This document shows, one piece after another, positions 31,440 to 42,289 of a stretch of 64,000 bases of DNA (position 1 is the stretch's first letter; every line of letters begins with the position of its first letter). The translations under genes and the position numbers were made by a program. The notes beneath the pieces were generated by a model. It saw only the letters and a list, made by a program, of their open reading frames with translations. It had not been told where the DNA came from and ran no database searches. The DNA is taken from contig NC_085138.1 of NCBI RefSeq assembly GCF_035046485.1, positions 19,969,440 through 20,033,439 on the forward strand. The letters are read 5' to 3'. The stretch comes from Aedes albopictus (lineage: Eukaryota; Arthropoda; Insecta; Diptera; Culicidae).

Positions 31440-31655
31440 GAAAAAAAGATACGTCTTCAGCCAAAGGCTGTACAGACTGAACGAAACTTAACACTAGACA
31501 ACGGACACCACACATATTACGAGCGACAGTGGATACGAGGAAGAAACATTTCTTGGGAAAAGTTTCATCGCCCGGAGCGGGAATCGAACCCTCACCCCAT
31601 AGCATGGTACGATTACACGCTTCGTGACGCTAGCCGCACGGCCATAAGGCTCCAC
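31440..31655 (-). mobile_element. tRNA-derived SINE (SINE-1), minus orientation, well preserved
   Basis: Read on the minus strand: head GTGGAGCCTTATGGCCGTGC, A-box TGGCCGTGCGGCTAGCG, B-box GGGTTCGATTCCCGCTC, then a body with CCGTTGTCTAGTGTTAAG and CGTTCAGTCTGTACAGCC. The A-box and long variable region resemble a tRNA-Leu/Ser ancestor. Confidence 0.75.
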
Positions 31656-31736
31656 AAATGAAGGGATCCCGGGATGAATCTCTAATGGATTGTCGAAAAT
31701 GTCCCTGTAGAAATCCCGAAGAGTTCCTTGAAGCGG

Positions 31737-32402
31737 AGGACGGAAATGAACCAACTCCCACGCTGAGGGAAGTTAAGGATGCCATTCATCAGCTCAAAAG
31801 ACACGAACACGTTTAGTACTTCCAGTGAGCTATTCGCTCTTTGAAGGAAGCACGACACTAGACAACGGACTAGCATGCAACGCCCAGTGGCACAGCCGAA
31901 AACTTTTCCTGACAGCTGCGGCGGGAATCGAACCCGCGCTCCTAGCATGATGCGACTAAATGCTTGGTGACACTAGCCGCACGACCACGAAGCCACACAA
32001 AACCAACAAAGCAGCTGGTAAGGATGCTATCACAGCTGAACTCATCAAGATGGGCCCAGAAAAGTTGGCCACCTGTCTGCATCGGCTGATAGTCAGGATC
32101 TGGGAAACCGAACAACTACCGGAGGAGTGGAAGGAAGGGGTAATCTGCCCCATTCACAAGAAAGGCAACCATTTGAAATGTGAGACCTTCAGGGCGATCA
32201 CTATTTTGAATGCTGCCTACAAAGTGCTATCCCAGATCATCTTCCGTCGTCTGTCACCTAAAACGAATGAGTTCGTGGGAAGTTATCAAGCCGGCTTCAT
32301 CGACGGTCGGTCGACAACGGACCAGATCTTTCCCGTACGGCAAATCCTCCAGAAATGCCGTGAATACCAGGTCCCAAAGCATCACCTGTTCATCGACTTT
32401 AA
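31737..32402 (+). pseudogene. LINE-A copy 1, 5' part (RT N-terminal region), RTE-like
   Basis: Plus-strand reading TLREVKDAIHQLK (31767-31799) continues, after a SINE (31800-31997), as NKAAGKDAITAELIKMGPEK, LPEEWKEGVICPIHKKG, FRAITILNAAYKVLSQI, GFIDGRSTTDQIF and HLFIDF, which are RT palm/finger segments. It stops at a TTAA where the 32403-36963 element enters and resumes at 36969. Apart from insertions the frame is well kept. Confidence 0.9.
31800..31997 (-). mobile_element. SINE-1 copy inserted in LINE-A
   Basis: Minus-strand head GTGTGGCTTCGTGGTCGTGC, A-box TGGTCGTGCGGCTAGTG and B-box GGGTTCGATTCCCGCCGC, with the body containing CCGTTGTCTAGTGTCGTG. CAAAA flanks it on both sides (31795-31799, 31998-32002), a short target duplication. 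Removal rejoins the LINE-A reading. Confidence 0.8.
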
Positions 32403-32481
32403 CCCTCTAATGGATACCTGGGGTCCATTGGACCCCAGAGCCACTTTGAAGTGGTCGCAAAAAAGTTTGGATTGACACATC

Positions 32482-34087
32482 GCACGGTGGGACGAATGGC
32501 CAAAAACGTGAACTTTTTTCAGTAGCGTCTTTGAATGTAATTTTATCGACATGGTGTCTTCGAATGAAAATTTTATAAAAATAGGGCGCATCCAATGGCG
32601 TTTAGCTTTAGTTCGCAACTTTGCCACAGGCAGCGCTGTAAAATCCAACTTTTTTGTTTGACGTTTTTTCAATATGGTTTCTTCGGCAAAGTTGTAGATA
32701 TGCTCAATACAAATATCTTTGCCGAAGACGCCAACCCTGTATCTCTTCGTTGTTTCAAGATACAGACGTATTTTATGAATGACCCCCCAAAAATCGTTTT
32801 ATGCATATATTTCGGAAACGCGCAGTTTTAGAAAGTTACAATGTTCTACAAAGTTATGTAAAATGTCAAAATAAACAACTTTGTAGAAGTGAATAGGGTT
32901 CTAAAATGTCAATAGGGTTAGTTATGGCTATTTTTGAGTAAAAAATAGCCGTTTTTCTTGGCTCAATAATTATCTTGGATGCAAACGGATGCAAACCAAA
33001 CCCCACTATGCTCAATATGTGTTACTATTAGTTGAATATCCTGATGTTTTCGGCTGTATCCTCGAGTATCCTTAGCAGGGGTTCTTAATCTTACTAGAGC
33101 CCATTTTTTATGCTTAAACAATAATATCCGCTTTTGTATGTCATTTAGAACCCCATTATCTTCTGTGAAGTGATAAATATAAACTATTCGCATAATTGTA
33201 TGCATTATTGCGCTTACAAAAACCAATTATTATCGAATTATTATCATATTATTTTGAAAACACTGCATAGAAGTGAGCTAAACCAGTCGGTCACATGTAT
33301 CCAAGTTAGCTCACCAATGTAATGTGATAGTAATTCAATAATAATTTGCTTTTGTGGGCGCAATAATTCATACAATTATGCGAATAGTTTAGATTTATCC
33401 CTTCGCAGAAGATAATGGGGTTCTAAATGACATACAAAAACTGATATTTTTGTTTTAGCGTCAAAAATAGGCTCTAGTAAGATTAAGAACCCCTGCTAAG
33501 GATACTCGAGGATACAACCGAAAACATCAGGATATTCAACTAATAGTAATACATATTGAACCTAGTGGGGTACGGTTTGCATCCGTTTGCATCCAAGATA
33601 GATATTGAGCCATGAAAAACGGCTATTTAACTCAAAAATAGCCATAACTAACCCTATTGACATTTTAGAACCCTATTCACTTCTACAAAGTTGTTTATTT
33701 TGACATTTTACATAACTTTGTAGAACATTGTAACTTTCTAAAACTGCGCGTTTCCGAAATATATGCATAAAACGATTTTTGGGGGGTCATTCATAAAATA
33801 CGTCTGTATCTTGAAACAACGAAGAGATACAGGGTTGGCGTCTTCGGCAAAGATATTTGTATTGAGCATATCTACAACTTTGCCGAAGAAACCATATTGA
33901 AAAAACGTCAAACAAAAAAGTTGGATTTTACAGCGCTGCCTGTGGCAAAGTTGCGAACTAAAGCTAAACGCCATTGGATGCGCCCTATTTTTATAAAATT
34001 TTCATTCGAAGACACCATGTCGATAAAATTACATTCAAAGACGCTACTGAAAAAAGTTCACGTTTTTGGCCATTCGTCCCACCGTGC
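32482..34087. mobile_element. Long hairpin (foldback) element, arms about 775 bp
   Basis: Left arm from GCACGGTGGGACGAATGGCC (32482) is the reverse complement of the right arm ending at GTCCCACCGTGC (34087). In the outer part, identical 78-codon and 77-codon readings occur in opposite directions (32595-32831 with 33738-33974; 32444-32672 with 33897-34125). Toward the centre (33000-33260 and 33310-33560) substitutions appear; the loop is about 50-75 bases. Flanking ATC on both sides suggests a 3-bp target duplication. Confidence 0.9.
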
Positions 34088-34679
34088 ATCGGTCCCGTTT
34101 TCACAGTACCTTCAAACTACACCGCGATGAGTTATTTGTGCAAAAATAACAAATATTTCATGGCGTACTATAGATTATTTTTTATGTCAAAGTTGAACCG
34201 GGCGATTTTGGTCCCCTGGGGTCCATTGGACCCCACGACACGAATGATTGTATCTTGTGATCGTCACTTCCTAGAATAATGCTGTCTTCGACAAAATTGT
34301 TCAATAGACCAAGGGCAATCTTGTGACGAACAAATTGAATTGGAATTAGCCCAGTAGGTGGCGCTATTGTTTATTCAAATTATGGATTGAAAGATAAATT
34401 TAGCTTGAATATCTTGAGATTCGGAATGTATAGAAAGTTTGTGTCTTCGGCAAAAGTGTTCAATACATCAAGGATTATTTGGTAATGAAAAAGTTTTTCT
34501 GCAAAATGGCGCTAATTAGTTCGTAGGTATATGCCCAGCATCCTAGATTACCGAGTGGCAAGCGTTCTCAAATAAGTACGCTTCTTTTGAAGTGAATATC
34601 TTGAGAATAAAACAATATAATTACATTCTGTTCACAATACCAATACTTCCAATTTGGTGGATAATTTACTTCAGAATTG
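34088..34679. other. Interior of the TTAA element
   Basis: Contains a third GGGGTCCATTGGACCCC palindrome (34218-34234) and TCTTCGGCAAAAGTGTTCAA-type phrases that recur at 36375-36400. No coding signal. Confidence 0.5.
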
Positions 34680-35345
34680 ACTCACCCGGATACCTCCAGG
34701 AATTCCTCCCAAAATTTCTGAAGAAACTCCTACCAGGATTCTTCCAGAAATTAATACAGGGATTCTTTCAGTAATTGCTACCGAGGTTCCTCTACGATTT
34801 CATCTGGGAAATCCACTTTAAAGCCCTCCGGAAATGACTCCCAAAACTACTTCAGGAATTCCACCAGGGATTCAACTAGGAATTCGTAAAAGGATTCTTC
34901 CACAAATGCTTTCCGAGATTCCTCCACGAATTCCTCCCAGAATTTCTTCAGGAATTTGTCTCCGAATTGCTCCCGGGTTTTCTCCAGAATTTCCTCCCGG
35001 GTTTCCTGCATGAGTTTTTCTAGGAAATCCACTTGAAATTCCTCCTGGGATTTCTTCAGGAATTCCTCCGGGGGTTGCTTCAGGAATTCCTCCTGGGATT
35101 TCTCCAGGAATTCTTACCGGTATTTCTCAACGAATTTCTCCCGGGATTCCTCCAAGAATTCTTCCTGGCATTCCTCCAGGAATTCCTCTCGGGATTCTTT
35201 TAGGAATTTCTCCCGGGATTCTCCTGAAATTTCTCCCGTGATTCCTCTAGGAGTTGCTCTCGAGATTCCTCTAGGAATTTCTTCCAGGATTCCTCCAGGA
35301 ACTCCTCACGGGATTCCTCCAGGAATTTCTCTCCAGGAGTTCCTC
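34680..35345. repeat. 12-nt-register array inside the TTAA element
   Basis: From 34690, consecutive 12-mers (TTCCTCCCAAAA, TTTCTGAAGAAA, CTCCTACCAGGA and so on) keep exact register for roughly 500 bases with only substitutions, until a slip near 35220. Consensus is TTCCTCCAGGAA. Confidence 0.9.
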
Positions 35346-35549
35346 CCGGTTACGGGAAGAAAAACGTTGAAATTTACATTCCATTTTATTCGATTTATCA
35401 TGAAAATATATTTTGTATCACAGAGAACAGACATCCAAGCCTATAGAAAATTGTCTCGAAAGCTGTGCAAGGATTCAATTTTTTAGCGTTGACAACACTA
35501 GCGTCACCTATGCGGCAAGTTGCTACAATTAGTGGTGAGTACGCATACC

Positions 35550-35794
35550 TACACACCAAATTTTTCGAAACGCTTCCAGCACAAAAAAAATCAGCAAAAT
35601 TAATTGCTGAATTTCAGCAAAATTTTTGCTGAACTTCAGCACAACGTTGCTGATCAACTGTCAAAATTGCAGGATGGTTCAGCAAGTTGAAAAATACTTG
35701 CTGATATTCAGTAAATTCATATTGCTGAATGAAATCAGCACAAAAAAAATCAGCAAAATTTGCTGAATACCAGCAAACAAAATTTGCAGTGTAC
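35550..35794. mobile_element. Motif-type MITE built on CAGCAAAATTTGCTGA
   Basis: Ends TACACACCAAATTTTTCGAA and TTTGCAGTGTACA. The interior carries about ten pieces of the near-palindrome CAGCAAAATTTGCTGA in both orientations. Non-coding. Confidence 0.7.
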
Positions 35795-36474
35795 ATAAGT
35801 TTTATATTCACCACCGACAACAGCGTGGGAACATTGGGATAGCAGCGCCACCACGATGTTGCCACTTGTGTCGCCATTTCAAATGAACGTTTAAAATCGT
35901 CAAAAAAATGCTACGCCATTTATGGATGGCCCCTAATCAAGCGATCTGTCAATTCGTTTAGCCAAACGAGATTTACGGAACGATAACGACTGTGGGTTAT
36001 GTGACGTCATTTTCTATTAGTACACACTAAATTCACTATAAAACACTCTAAAATTGCGTAATTCAACTATTTCTCCCCAAGTCTGTAGATTCTATAGTGT
36101 CTATATTCGGTAGGTCCATGTCCTGCCAAATAACAGCTGTAGACACCATCTCTATAAATAATAAGCAGCCCGCACCAGCGTCTCCCAATAGGAGAGTTCG
36201 TATCAAATGGCTCATCAACTGAACATTTTTGACCTACCCAACAACTAAGACACACTTTTTCTAAGAAATCAGGATCCTGAGATATTATGAAATCAAAAAT
36301 TTGCATGCTATCTAGCACTGCCTAGTGGTGGAATATCGAATCAAACGGTCCATATTCTATAAGTTCTTGACCAACTAAACAACTTTGCCGAAGACATCAA
36401 CTATATAAGTAATCAGGATCCTGAGATATATGAGATTTAAATTTTAATAGTGTTACGTCTGTTTGTCTCTGATT
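35795..36474. other. Interior of the TTAA element, no gene
   Basis: AATCAGGATCCTGAGATAT occurs twice (36262-36284, 36413-36431). No coding motifs. Confidence 0.45.
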
Positions 36475-36640
36475 CCTCTTGGGTTTATTCAAATATTACG
36501 AAACGCAAAATTTGACAACTTAAGCGCTCCTCCCTTCTCCGTGTAACAACTTTTGCATGGAAAATTTTGAATGAAACGTAACACAGCGCTAGACCACCTC
36601 CCACTCCTTTGCGTTACGTAATATTTGAATGACCCCTATT
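36475..36640. mobile_element. Small MITE with ATTCAAATATTACG ends
   Basis: TATTCAAATATTACGAAACG at the left is mirrored by GCGTTACGTAATATTTGAAT at the right, with GCGCTCCTCCC and CCACCTCCCACTCC inside. Related in type to 53850-54035. Confidence 0.65.
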
Positions 36641-36968
36641 GACCCGCTGGACATATATGTCTACTCGTCTACAGCAGTGCGATTTACCCTATTGTTTCGG
36701 TACGTCTCGTCCTTGTCCGCTTGTTTAGGTATGTTATATCCTGTAGATTGGGGGCATTTTTCAATGCTCACTAGCACCACCTAGCGGAAACTTCCCGAAC
36801 TAAATTGTTCATCACTAGATAGGCCTTGACTTTCCTAACATCTTTGCTGAAAACATCACCCTTTCAAAAAGTAAGGATCACGAGATACGCGAGAATATAT
36901 GTTGGGGTCCAATGGACCCCAGGGTCCCAAAACGGACCTTCATTTAAGGTATCCTCTTGAGGGTTTAA

Positions 36969-38021
36969 GCGGCATACGACAGTAAACGGCTTTCCCGGGA
37001 AGCTGAGTAGACTGATTAAAGCAACGATGGACGGTGTGCAAAACTGCGTAAGGGTCGCGGGTGAACTATCCAGTTCAAGACTGAGACAAGGTGACGGACT
37101 CTCATGCCTACTCTTCAACATCGCTCTGGAACGTGTGATGCGACGAGCAGGGCTCAACAGCCGGCGAACGATTTTCACAAAATCCGGTCAATTTGTGTGC
37201 TTTGCGGACGACATGGACATTATCGTTAGAACATTTGGAACGGTGGCAGAGTTGTACACCCGCCTGGAACGCGAAACAGCAAAGGTCGGACTGGTGGTGA
37301 ATGCCTCAAAAACAAAGTACATGCTGGTAGGCGGAACCGAACATGACCGGATCCGTCTGGGTAGTAATGTTACGATAGACGGGGATACTTTCGAGGTGGT
37401 GGAGGAATTCGTCTACCTCGGATCCTTACTGACGGCTGACAACAAAGTGAGCCGTGAAATTCGGAGGCGCATCATCAGCGGAAGTCGGGCCTACTACGGG
37501 CTCCAGAAGAAACTGCGGTCGAAAAAGATTCACCCACGCACTAAATGCACCATGTACAATACGCTAATAAGACCGGTGATCCTCTACACGGGCACGAGAC
37601 ATGGACCATGCTCGAGGAGGACCTACAAGCACTCGGAGTTTTCGAGCGACGCGTGCTAAAAACGATCTTCGGCGGTGTGCAGGAGAACGGTGTGTGGCGG
37701 AGAAGGATGAACCACGAGATCGCTGCACTTTACGGCGAACCCAGCATCCAGAATGTGGCCAAAGCCGGAAGGATACGGTGTGGGCAGGGCATGTTGCAAG
37801 AATGCCGGACAACAACCCTGCAAAGCTGGTGTTTGCAACTGATCCGGTTGGCACAAGAAGGCGTGGAGCGCAGAGAGCACGATGGGCGGACCAGGTGGAA
37901 CGTGACTTGGCGAGCATTGGGCGCGACCGAGGATGGAGAGCGGCAGCCATAAACCGAGTATTGTGGCGTACTATATGTCTTGTCCTAATGATGTTGAACA
38001 AATAAATGATGATGATGATGT
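36969..38021 (+). pseudogene. LINE-A copy 1, 3' part (RT catalytic and C-terminal region)
   Basis: After the TTAA element the LINE resumes with FPGKLSRLIKATMDGVQNC, LRQGDGLSCLLFNIALE, the catalytic box CFADDMDIIV, LVVNASKTKYMLVGG, VYLGSLLTADNKVSREIRRR, then, across two frameshifts near 37590 and 37640, GHETWTMLEEDLQALGVFE and GHVARMPDNNPAKLVFATD. The 3' end is a TGATGATGATGATG tail (about 38005-38021), typical of RTE-type elements, which end in short tandem repeats. Confidence 0.9.
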
Positions 38022-38523
38022 CGTCATGGAAAACTTAGGAAACTGAATGGATCAATGGAGCGAAGAAGGGACTTGAAAGGAACCTTAGTTGACTGACAAA
38101 CTTATAAGAGCAGCTGTAGATAAGTTTGTGAGTGAAGGACTGTAACGCAGAAACAATCCTGATACTCGCTTCATCCAAAATAAGGAAGCACAGCGAAACT
38201 GCTCTAAATTGTGTCTTGTCAACGCATTAAACTTAATTTGTGTACACAAATTAAACAAATTGTCGTCGTTATTTTCACGTCATCGCAGATCAAACGTACA
38301 AATTACAACAATGCGCCCATCGCTCTAACAACAGAATAGCTGAACGAGAACAAATTCCCATTCGTGCACAGACATCTGCTTTCACTCTCCTTCGATGATG
38401 CAGCCAGCACCGGGCATCGGACAGTGCCAGCGTGGAGCGCCAACAGGCAGACAGCGAATCTGCTCGCTCACTACGCCGAGGTCACCAGACCACGCTGGCG
38501 CTGCTGCGCTGCTAGCTGATCTG
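38022..38523. other. Unrecognised, G+C-richer at right
   Basis: 38270-38510 has CpG-rich sequence (CAGCGTGGAGCGCCAACAGG) that differs from neighbouring repeats; possibly host single-copy DNA. No ORF could be supported. Confidence 0.3.
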
Positions 38524-38932
38524 ATCAGTGCTGAAAAATTCATTTCGTCATATCTAAATTCAATCACCTACAGCTCATTTTGGAGGCTGAACCTGAGAAT
38601 ATGGTATATGAAAGACTTGTGCAGCTAGACCAGTTCTGCTAGAAAGTCACGAAAAAACTGCTATTTTTCGAATATTTAACGTAAATGTCACGGCCTTCCT
38701 TTGAAAAATGCCAAATGATATTCACGGTGAATATCATTTAGCATTTTTCAAAGGTGGTCCGTGACACTTACCTTAAATATTCGAAAAATATCGGTTTTCC
38801 GTGACTTTCTAGCAGAACTGGACTAGCCGCACAAGTTTTTCATATACCATATTCTCAGGTTCAGCTTCCAAAATTAGCTGTAGGCGATTGAATTTAGATA
38901 TGATGAAATGAAATTTTCAACACTGGATCTGA
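38524..38932. mobile_element. 409-bp palindromic MITE, no spacer
   Basis: Arms of about 204 bp meet at GATATTCACGGTGAATATC (centre 38726). Paired stretches include TTCTGCTAGAAAGTCACG with CGTGACTTTCTAGCAGAA, and ATGGTATATGAAAG with TTTCATATACCAT. Arm agreement is roughly 90% by eye. Non-coding. Confidence 0.9.
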
Positions 38933-39477
38933 TGCTGTAACGCGGTGCCCATTTGTACTACGGCGAACGACGGCAACGACGGGATGCAAGTTGATATTAT
39001 AATTACAGCTGAAATGAACAACATTCGTCGAAATGAAATCGGAGTGACACATCGCCGCAACGCGGACGCCTTTCTGGCACAAATGAGCAGCAACGGCAAC
39101 GAGAAATAGAAGATTCTATTTTATAGGCACTGGTTTGTTTGGGCGGGCGGCCGGCGGCGGTTATACGAGAGTCTTTTCTAATGGTCTACTCGCTTGAACA
39201 AGACATCCGACACGTGCGAAACTGTTGGTGGGAGGGTTGTTGTTATTTATTTGATGGGGACGGTAAAAAGTGCAGGATGCTTTCGTATGTACTCTAGGTA
39301 ATTAAAATAAGATGGGCGCAGATTGCTCTTAAAGTCACAAAAGGGATCTAGTAAATTCCAGCGGAATCGGATATGTTTCGTTGTATGGACAATATCATCA
39401 CAGACAAACAGAATTGAGACAGATGAAATTTCTATCACCAAGCCACTAAATTTTGATAATTATATCATTTTGTTCTT
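38933..39477. other. No feature recognised
   Basis: Contains GGCGGGCGGCCGGCGGCGGT at 39145; no ends, repeats or coding motifs were identified. Confidence 0.35.
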
Positions 39478-39479
39478 CT

Positions 39480-40000
39480 AGGCGTTCCGCCCCATTTGAG
39501 ACAAAGCCTCGTTTCGACATAGTGTTCCATAAGCACTATACTGCTCTGTGGTAAAAATTCTGCGACTAATTCTGTTGCTTACTTCATTTCTTTGCTGAAG
39601 CTGTGCCGTCATGAGCCTCTGGGTCGGCCTCCGGCTGCAATGTCCTGCTGGGTTCCAATCTAACGCTTGTTTGCAGATGTCGTTCCCGCCCCTGCGTCGA
39701 TTGTGGCCGAACCACCTCCACTTTCGCTCCAGAATTTCTGTCGTTTTCGGCTCTTGATAACGTTGACGATGGAGCTCCACTTGTGGAGCCACCATACATG
39801 AATTATTTACCGCAGGCATATATTGATGATGACCTCTGCAGCCGTTGAGTGTTTTCCACTGATACACAGCAGGTTTCACTGGCGTATAATAGTACAGATT
39901 TCACGTTTGAGTTGAAAACTCAGATTTTGGTGCGTCGACAAATCTGATTTTTTTTCATACATTTATTAAAATTGTAACAGCAGCCTTCACATGGGCGTAG
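39480..40000 (-). pseudogene. LINE-B fragment, 3' region, running into the scaffold gap
   Basis: Minus-strand pieces: RRTKI with IRFVDAPKS-like frames, VELHRQRYQEPKTTEILERK, RKWRWFGHNRRRGGNDICKQ and ALDWNPAGHCSRRP. The 3' end is near 39480. The 5' side is cut by the N run, so its full length is unknown. Confidence 0.85.
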
Positions 40001-40500
40001 NNNNNNNNNNNNNNNNNNNNNNNNNNNNNNNNNNNNNNNNNNNNNNNNNNNNNNNNNNNNNNNNNNNNNNNNNNNNNNNNNNNNNNNNNNNNNNNNNNNN
40101 NNNNNNNNNNNNNNNNNNNNNNNNNNNNNNNNNNNNNNNNNNNNNNNNNNNNNNNNNNNNNNNNNNNNNNNNNNNNNNNNNNNNNNNNNNNNNNNNNNNN
40201 NNNNNNNNNNNNNNNNNNNNNNNNNNNNNNNNNNNNNNNNNNNNNNNNNNNNNNNNNNNNNNNNNNNNNNNNNNNNNNNNNNNNNNNNNNNNNNNNNNNN
40301 NNNNNNNNNNNNNNNNNNNNNNNNNNNNNNNNNNNNNNNNNNNNNNNNNNNNNNNNNNNNNNNNNNNNNNNNNNNNNNNNNNNNNNNNNNNNNNNNNNNN
40401 NNNNNNNNNNNNNNNNNNNNNNNNNNNNNNNNNNNNNNNNNNNNNNNNNNNNNNNNNNNNNNNNNNNNNNNNNNNNNNNNNNNNNNNNNNNNNNNNNNNN
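40001..40500. other. Assembly gap (500 N)
   Basis: All 500 positions are N. The round size suggests a placeholder rather than a measured length. Sequence on the two sides need not be truly adjacent. Confidence 0.99.
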
Positions 40501-40920
40501 CCAGAAGGGGGAGGGGCGTGGCCCCCACTCTGGCCGCCTTATTTTTTTTTAATTTAAACTCACTCAAGAATATCAATTATTAGGAGTTCTCAAAAAAATC
40601 TCTCAAGAAATAAACTATGCTAATAATTTAGGAATTTATCAATAACTATCTAATTTTTTTACGAAATCCACAAGAAGTTTTGTCAAGTATTTCTCTATTC
40701 TCCTTCAATCATATCATTGAATTTTACTAAATAACAAGCTTGGTTGAATGGTTAAATTTTGTGATTTTTATTTATGGAATACGAAAACAACATTCTAAAC
40801 CGGTTCCGGTAGAAAAAAAAAAGAAATTTTTATTACCATATGCTGCTATAGAGTGTAGTAGTAGCTAATAATTAATGAATTTTCACTAGTATTCAATTCA
40901 AACAAACGTTAAGAGCAAAA
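40501..40920. other. Unrecognised; GGGGCGTGGCCCCC at left
   Basis: The gap edge GGGGGAGGGGCGTGGCCCCC recalls hAT-type ends, but nothing else supports a call. The rest is A+T-rich. Confidence 0.3.
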
Positions 40921-40924
40921 AACC

Positions 40925-42005
40925 CTGGGATTTCTTTATGAATTCCTCAGGGGAATCTTCTGAAATTCTTCCAGGTATTTCTTCAAGAACTTCTCTAGGA
41001 AATCCTTCACGATTTGCTCAAGGAATTTCACCTTCGTGAATACCTCCATGGACGTCTTGCGGGGTTCCAAGAGTGAGTGTTCTAGGGCTTATTACATGAA
41101 ATACTTCAGGAATTCCCCACACTTTTTCTTTTCATTTCAATTTTTACAGATACTTTTGCAAGGATGCATCAAAGAATTCCTCCTGAAATTTTCCCATAGT
41201 TTCCTGCCATGGCTTCATCATGAATAGTTTTTATTATTATCTTTATTAACTAGATTTTCAGCCCAGGGCTGGTTCATCTCGGAAAATCATCAAAGATAGT
41301 GATTTCTTCAAGAATTCCTCTAAGGATTTAACCATAAATTCCTCCGGGAATTTCTCCTGGAATAACTTAAAAGTTCATCCAGAGATTGTTTCAGTGTTTT
41401 TAGGGGATTTCTTCAGGATTTCCTCCAAAAATTCTCAAAGAAGTTCAACCATATATATATCTGCAAGTATTCCTTCAGAGGTTTTTTCGGGATTTTTTCC
41501 AAATAATCTTTCAAGAATTCTGCGAGAGATTGTTTCGATAATTCCATATGGAATGTTTTGAAGTATTTCAGGAGGAATTTCTCCCAGGAATTATTTCAGA
41601 ATTTCTACTAGATATTCAAAAATTTTTTCTTTAGGAGTTCAATAAGTCGTCTAGCAATTACTGCAGACATAGATCCCATTGGATTTTTTTCCCAACGATT
41701 TCTACAGAAATTTGACCAGGAATCCGTTTGGAAAGCTCACCTGGGATTTCCTAAGAAATTCCTCATGGGAATGCTTCCAGGATTCCTCCTGGGGTTTCTT
41801 CAGGTATTTTTTCAAGACTTCCTGCAGGGATTCACTTGGTAAAGTTTTCTGGGATTCTTTCAGGAACAACTCCAGGGATCTTCATAAAAAAATCCTTCAA
41901 AAAAATTCTTTCAAGATACTCTTCTTAGGATTCTACAGGAATTGTTAAGGAATTCCCTAAGGAATACCTCTTGGGATTGTTTCCGGGATTCCTTGAGGAA
42001 ATGCT
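40925..42005. repeat. 12-nt-register array, diverged
   Basis: Phrases such as TTCCTCAGGGGA, TTTCCTAAGAAA and TTCCTCCTGGGG recur in register over stretches. A SINE-2 3' end interrupts at 41230-41285 (ATTTTCAGCCCAGGGCTGG). Confidence 0.8.
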
Positions 42006-42007
42006 AC

Positions 42008-42285
42008 ACAGATCGAAAAGATAGTGTAAATTTCTGTGACATATAATGCACATATTTGGAGCGTGGGACTTCACAGAAGATTACATGACATATCATGTAA
42101 ATCTCATGAAATATCATGTAAACTTCCATTATATGTCATTTAATTCAGCATGAATCAGAGTTTTTACATGACATATAACACAAATTTACATGAAATATCA
42201 TGTAAACCATCATAACTGGAAGTTTACATGACTAAAATGAAATTTACATGACATGTTATCTTCATTATTTTTATCTGTGTACAGG
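42008..42285. mobile_element. Motif-type MITE built on ACATGATATATCATGTAA
   Basis: Ends TACACAGATCGAAAAGATA and TTATTTTTATCTGTGTA are inverted. The interior has at least eight copies of ACATGACATATCATGTAAA-like near-palindromes in both orientations. It sits inside the array, whose phrases continue on both sides. Confidence 0.75.
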
Positions 42286-42289
42286 GATG

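Larger units (their letters stand above)
32403..36963. mobile_element. TTAA-flanked DNA element (piggyBac-like ends), 4.56 kb with nested insertions
   Basis: It enters LINE-A at TTAA (32399-32402; TTTAA at 36964-36968). Left end CCCTCTAATGGATACC and right end (reverse complement) CCCTCAAGAGGATACC match at 13 of 16 positions. TTAA targets and CCC starts are characteristic of the piggyBac superfamily. A palindrome, GGGGTCCATTGGACCCC, lies just inside each end. No transposase is present; without the hairpin (32482-34087) about 2.95 kb remains, including an array and a MITE. Confidence 0.7.

Noticed and set aside
32382..34279. Matching ORFs of 77-101 codons on both strands
   Set aside because: They are the same sequence in the two arms of a hairpin element, with no recognisable protein; repeated reading reflects the inverted repeat, not gene duplication.
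39920..40576. ORFs of 218 and 188 codons across 40001-40500
   Set aside because: Most of their length is the N gap, so they are not real reading frames.
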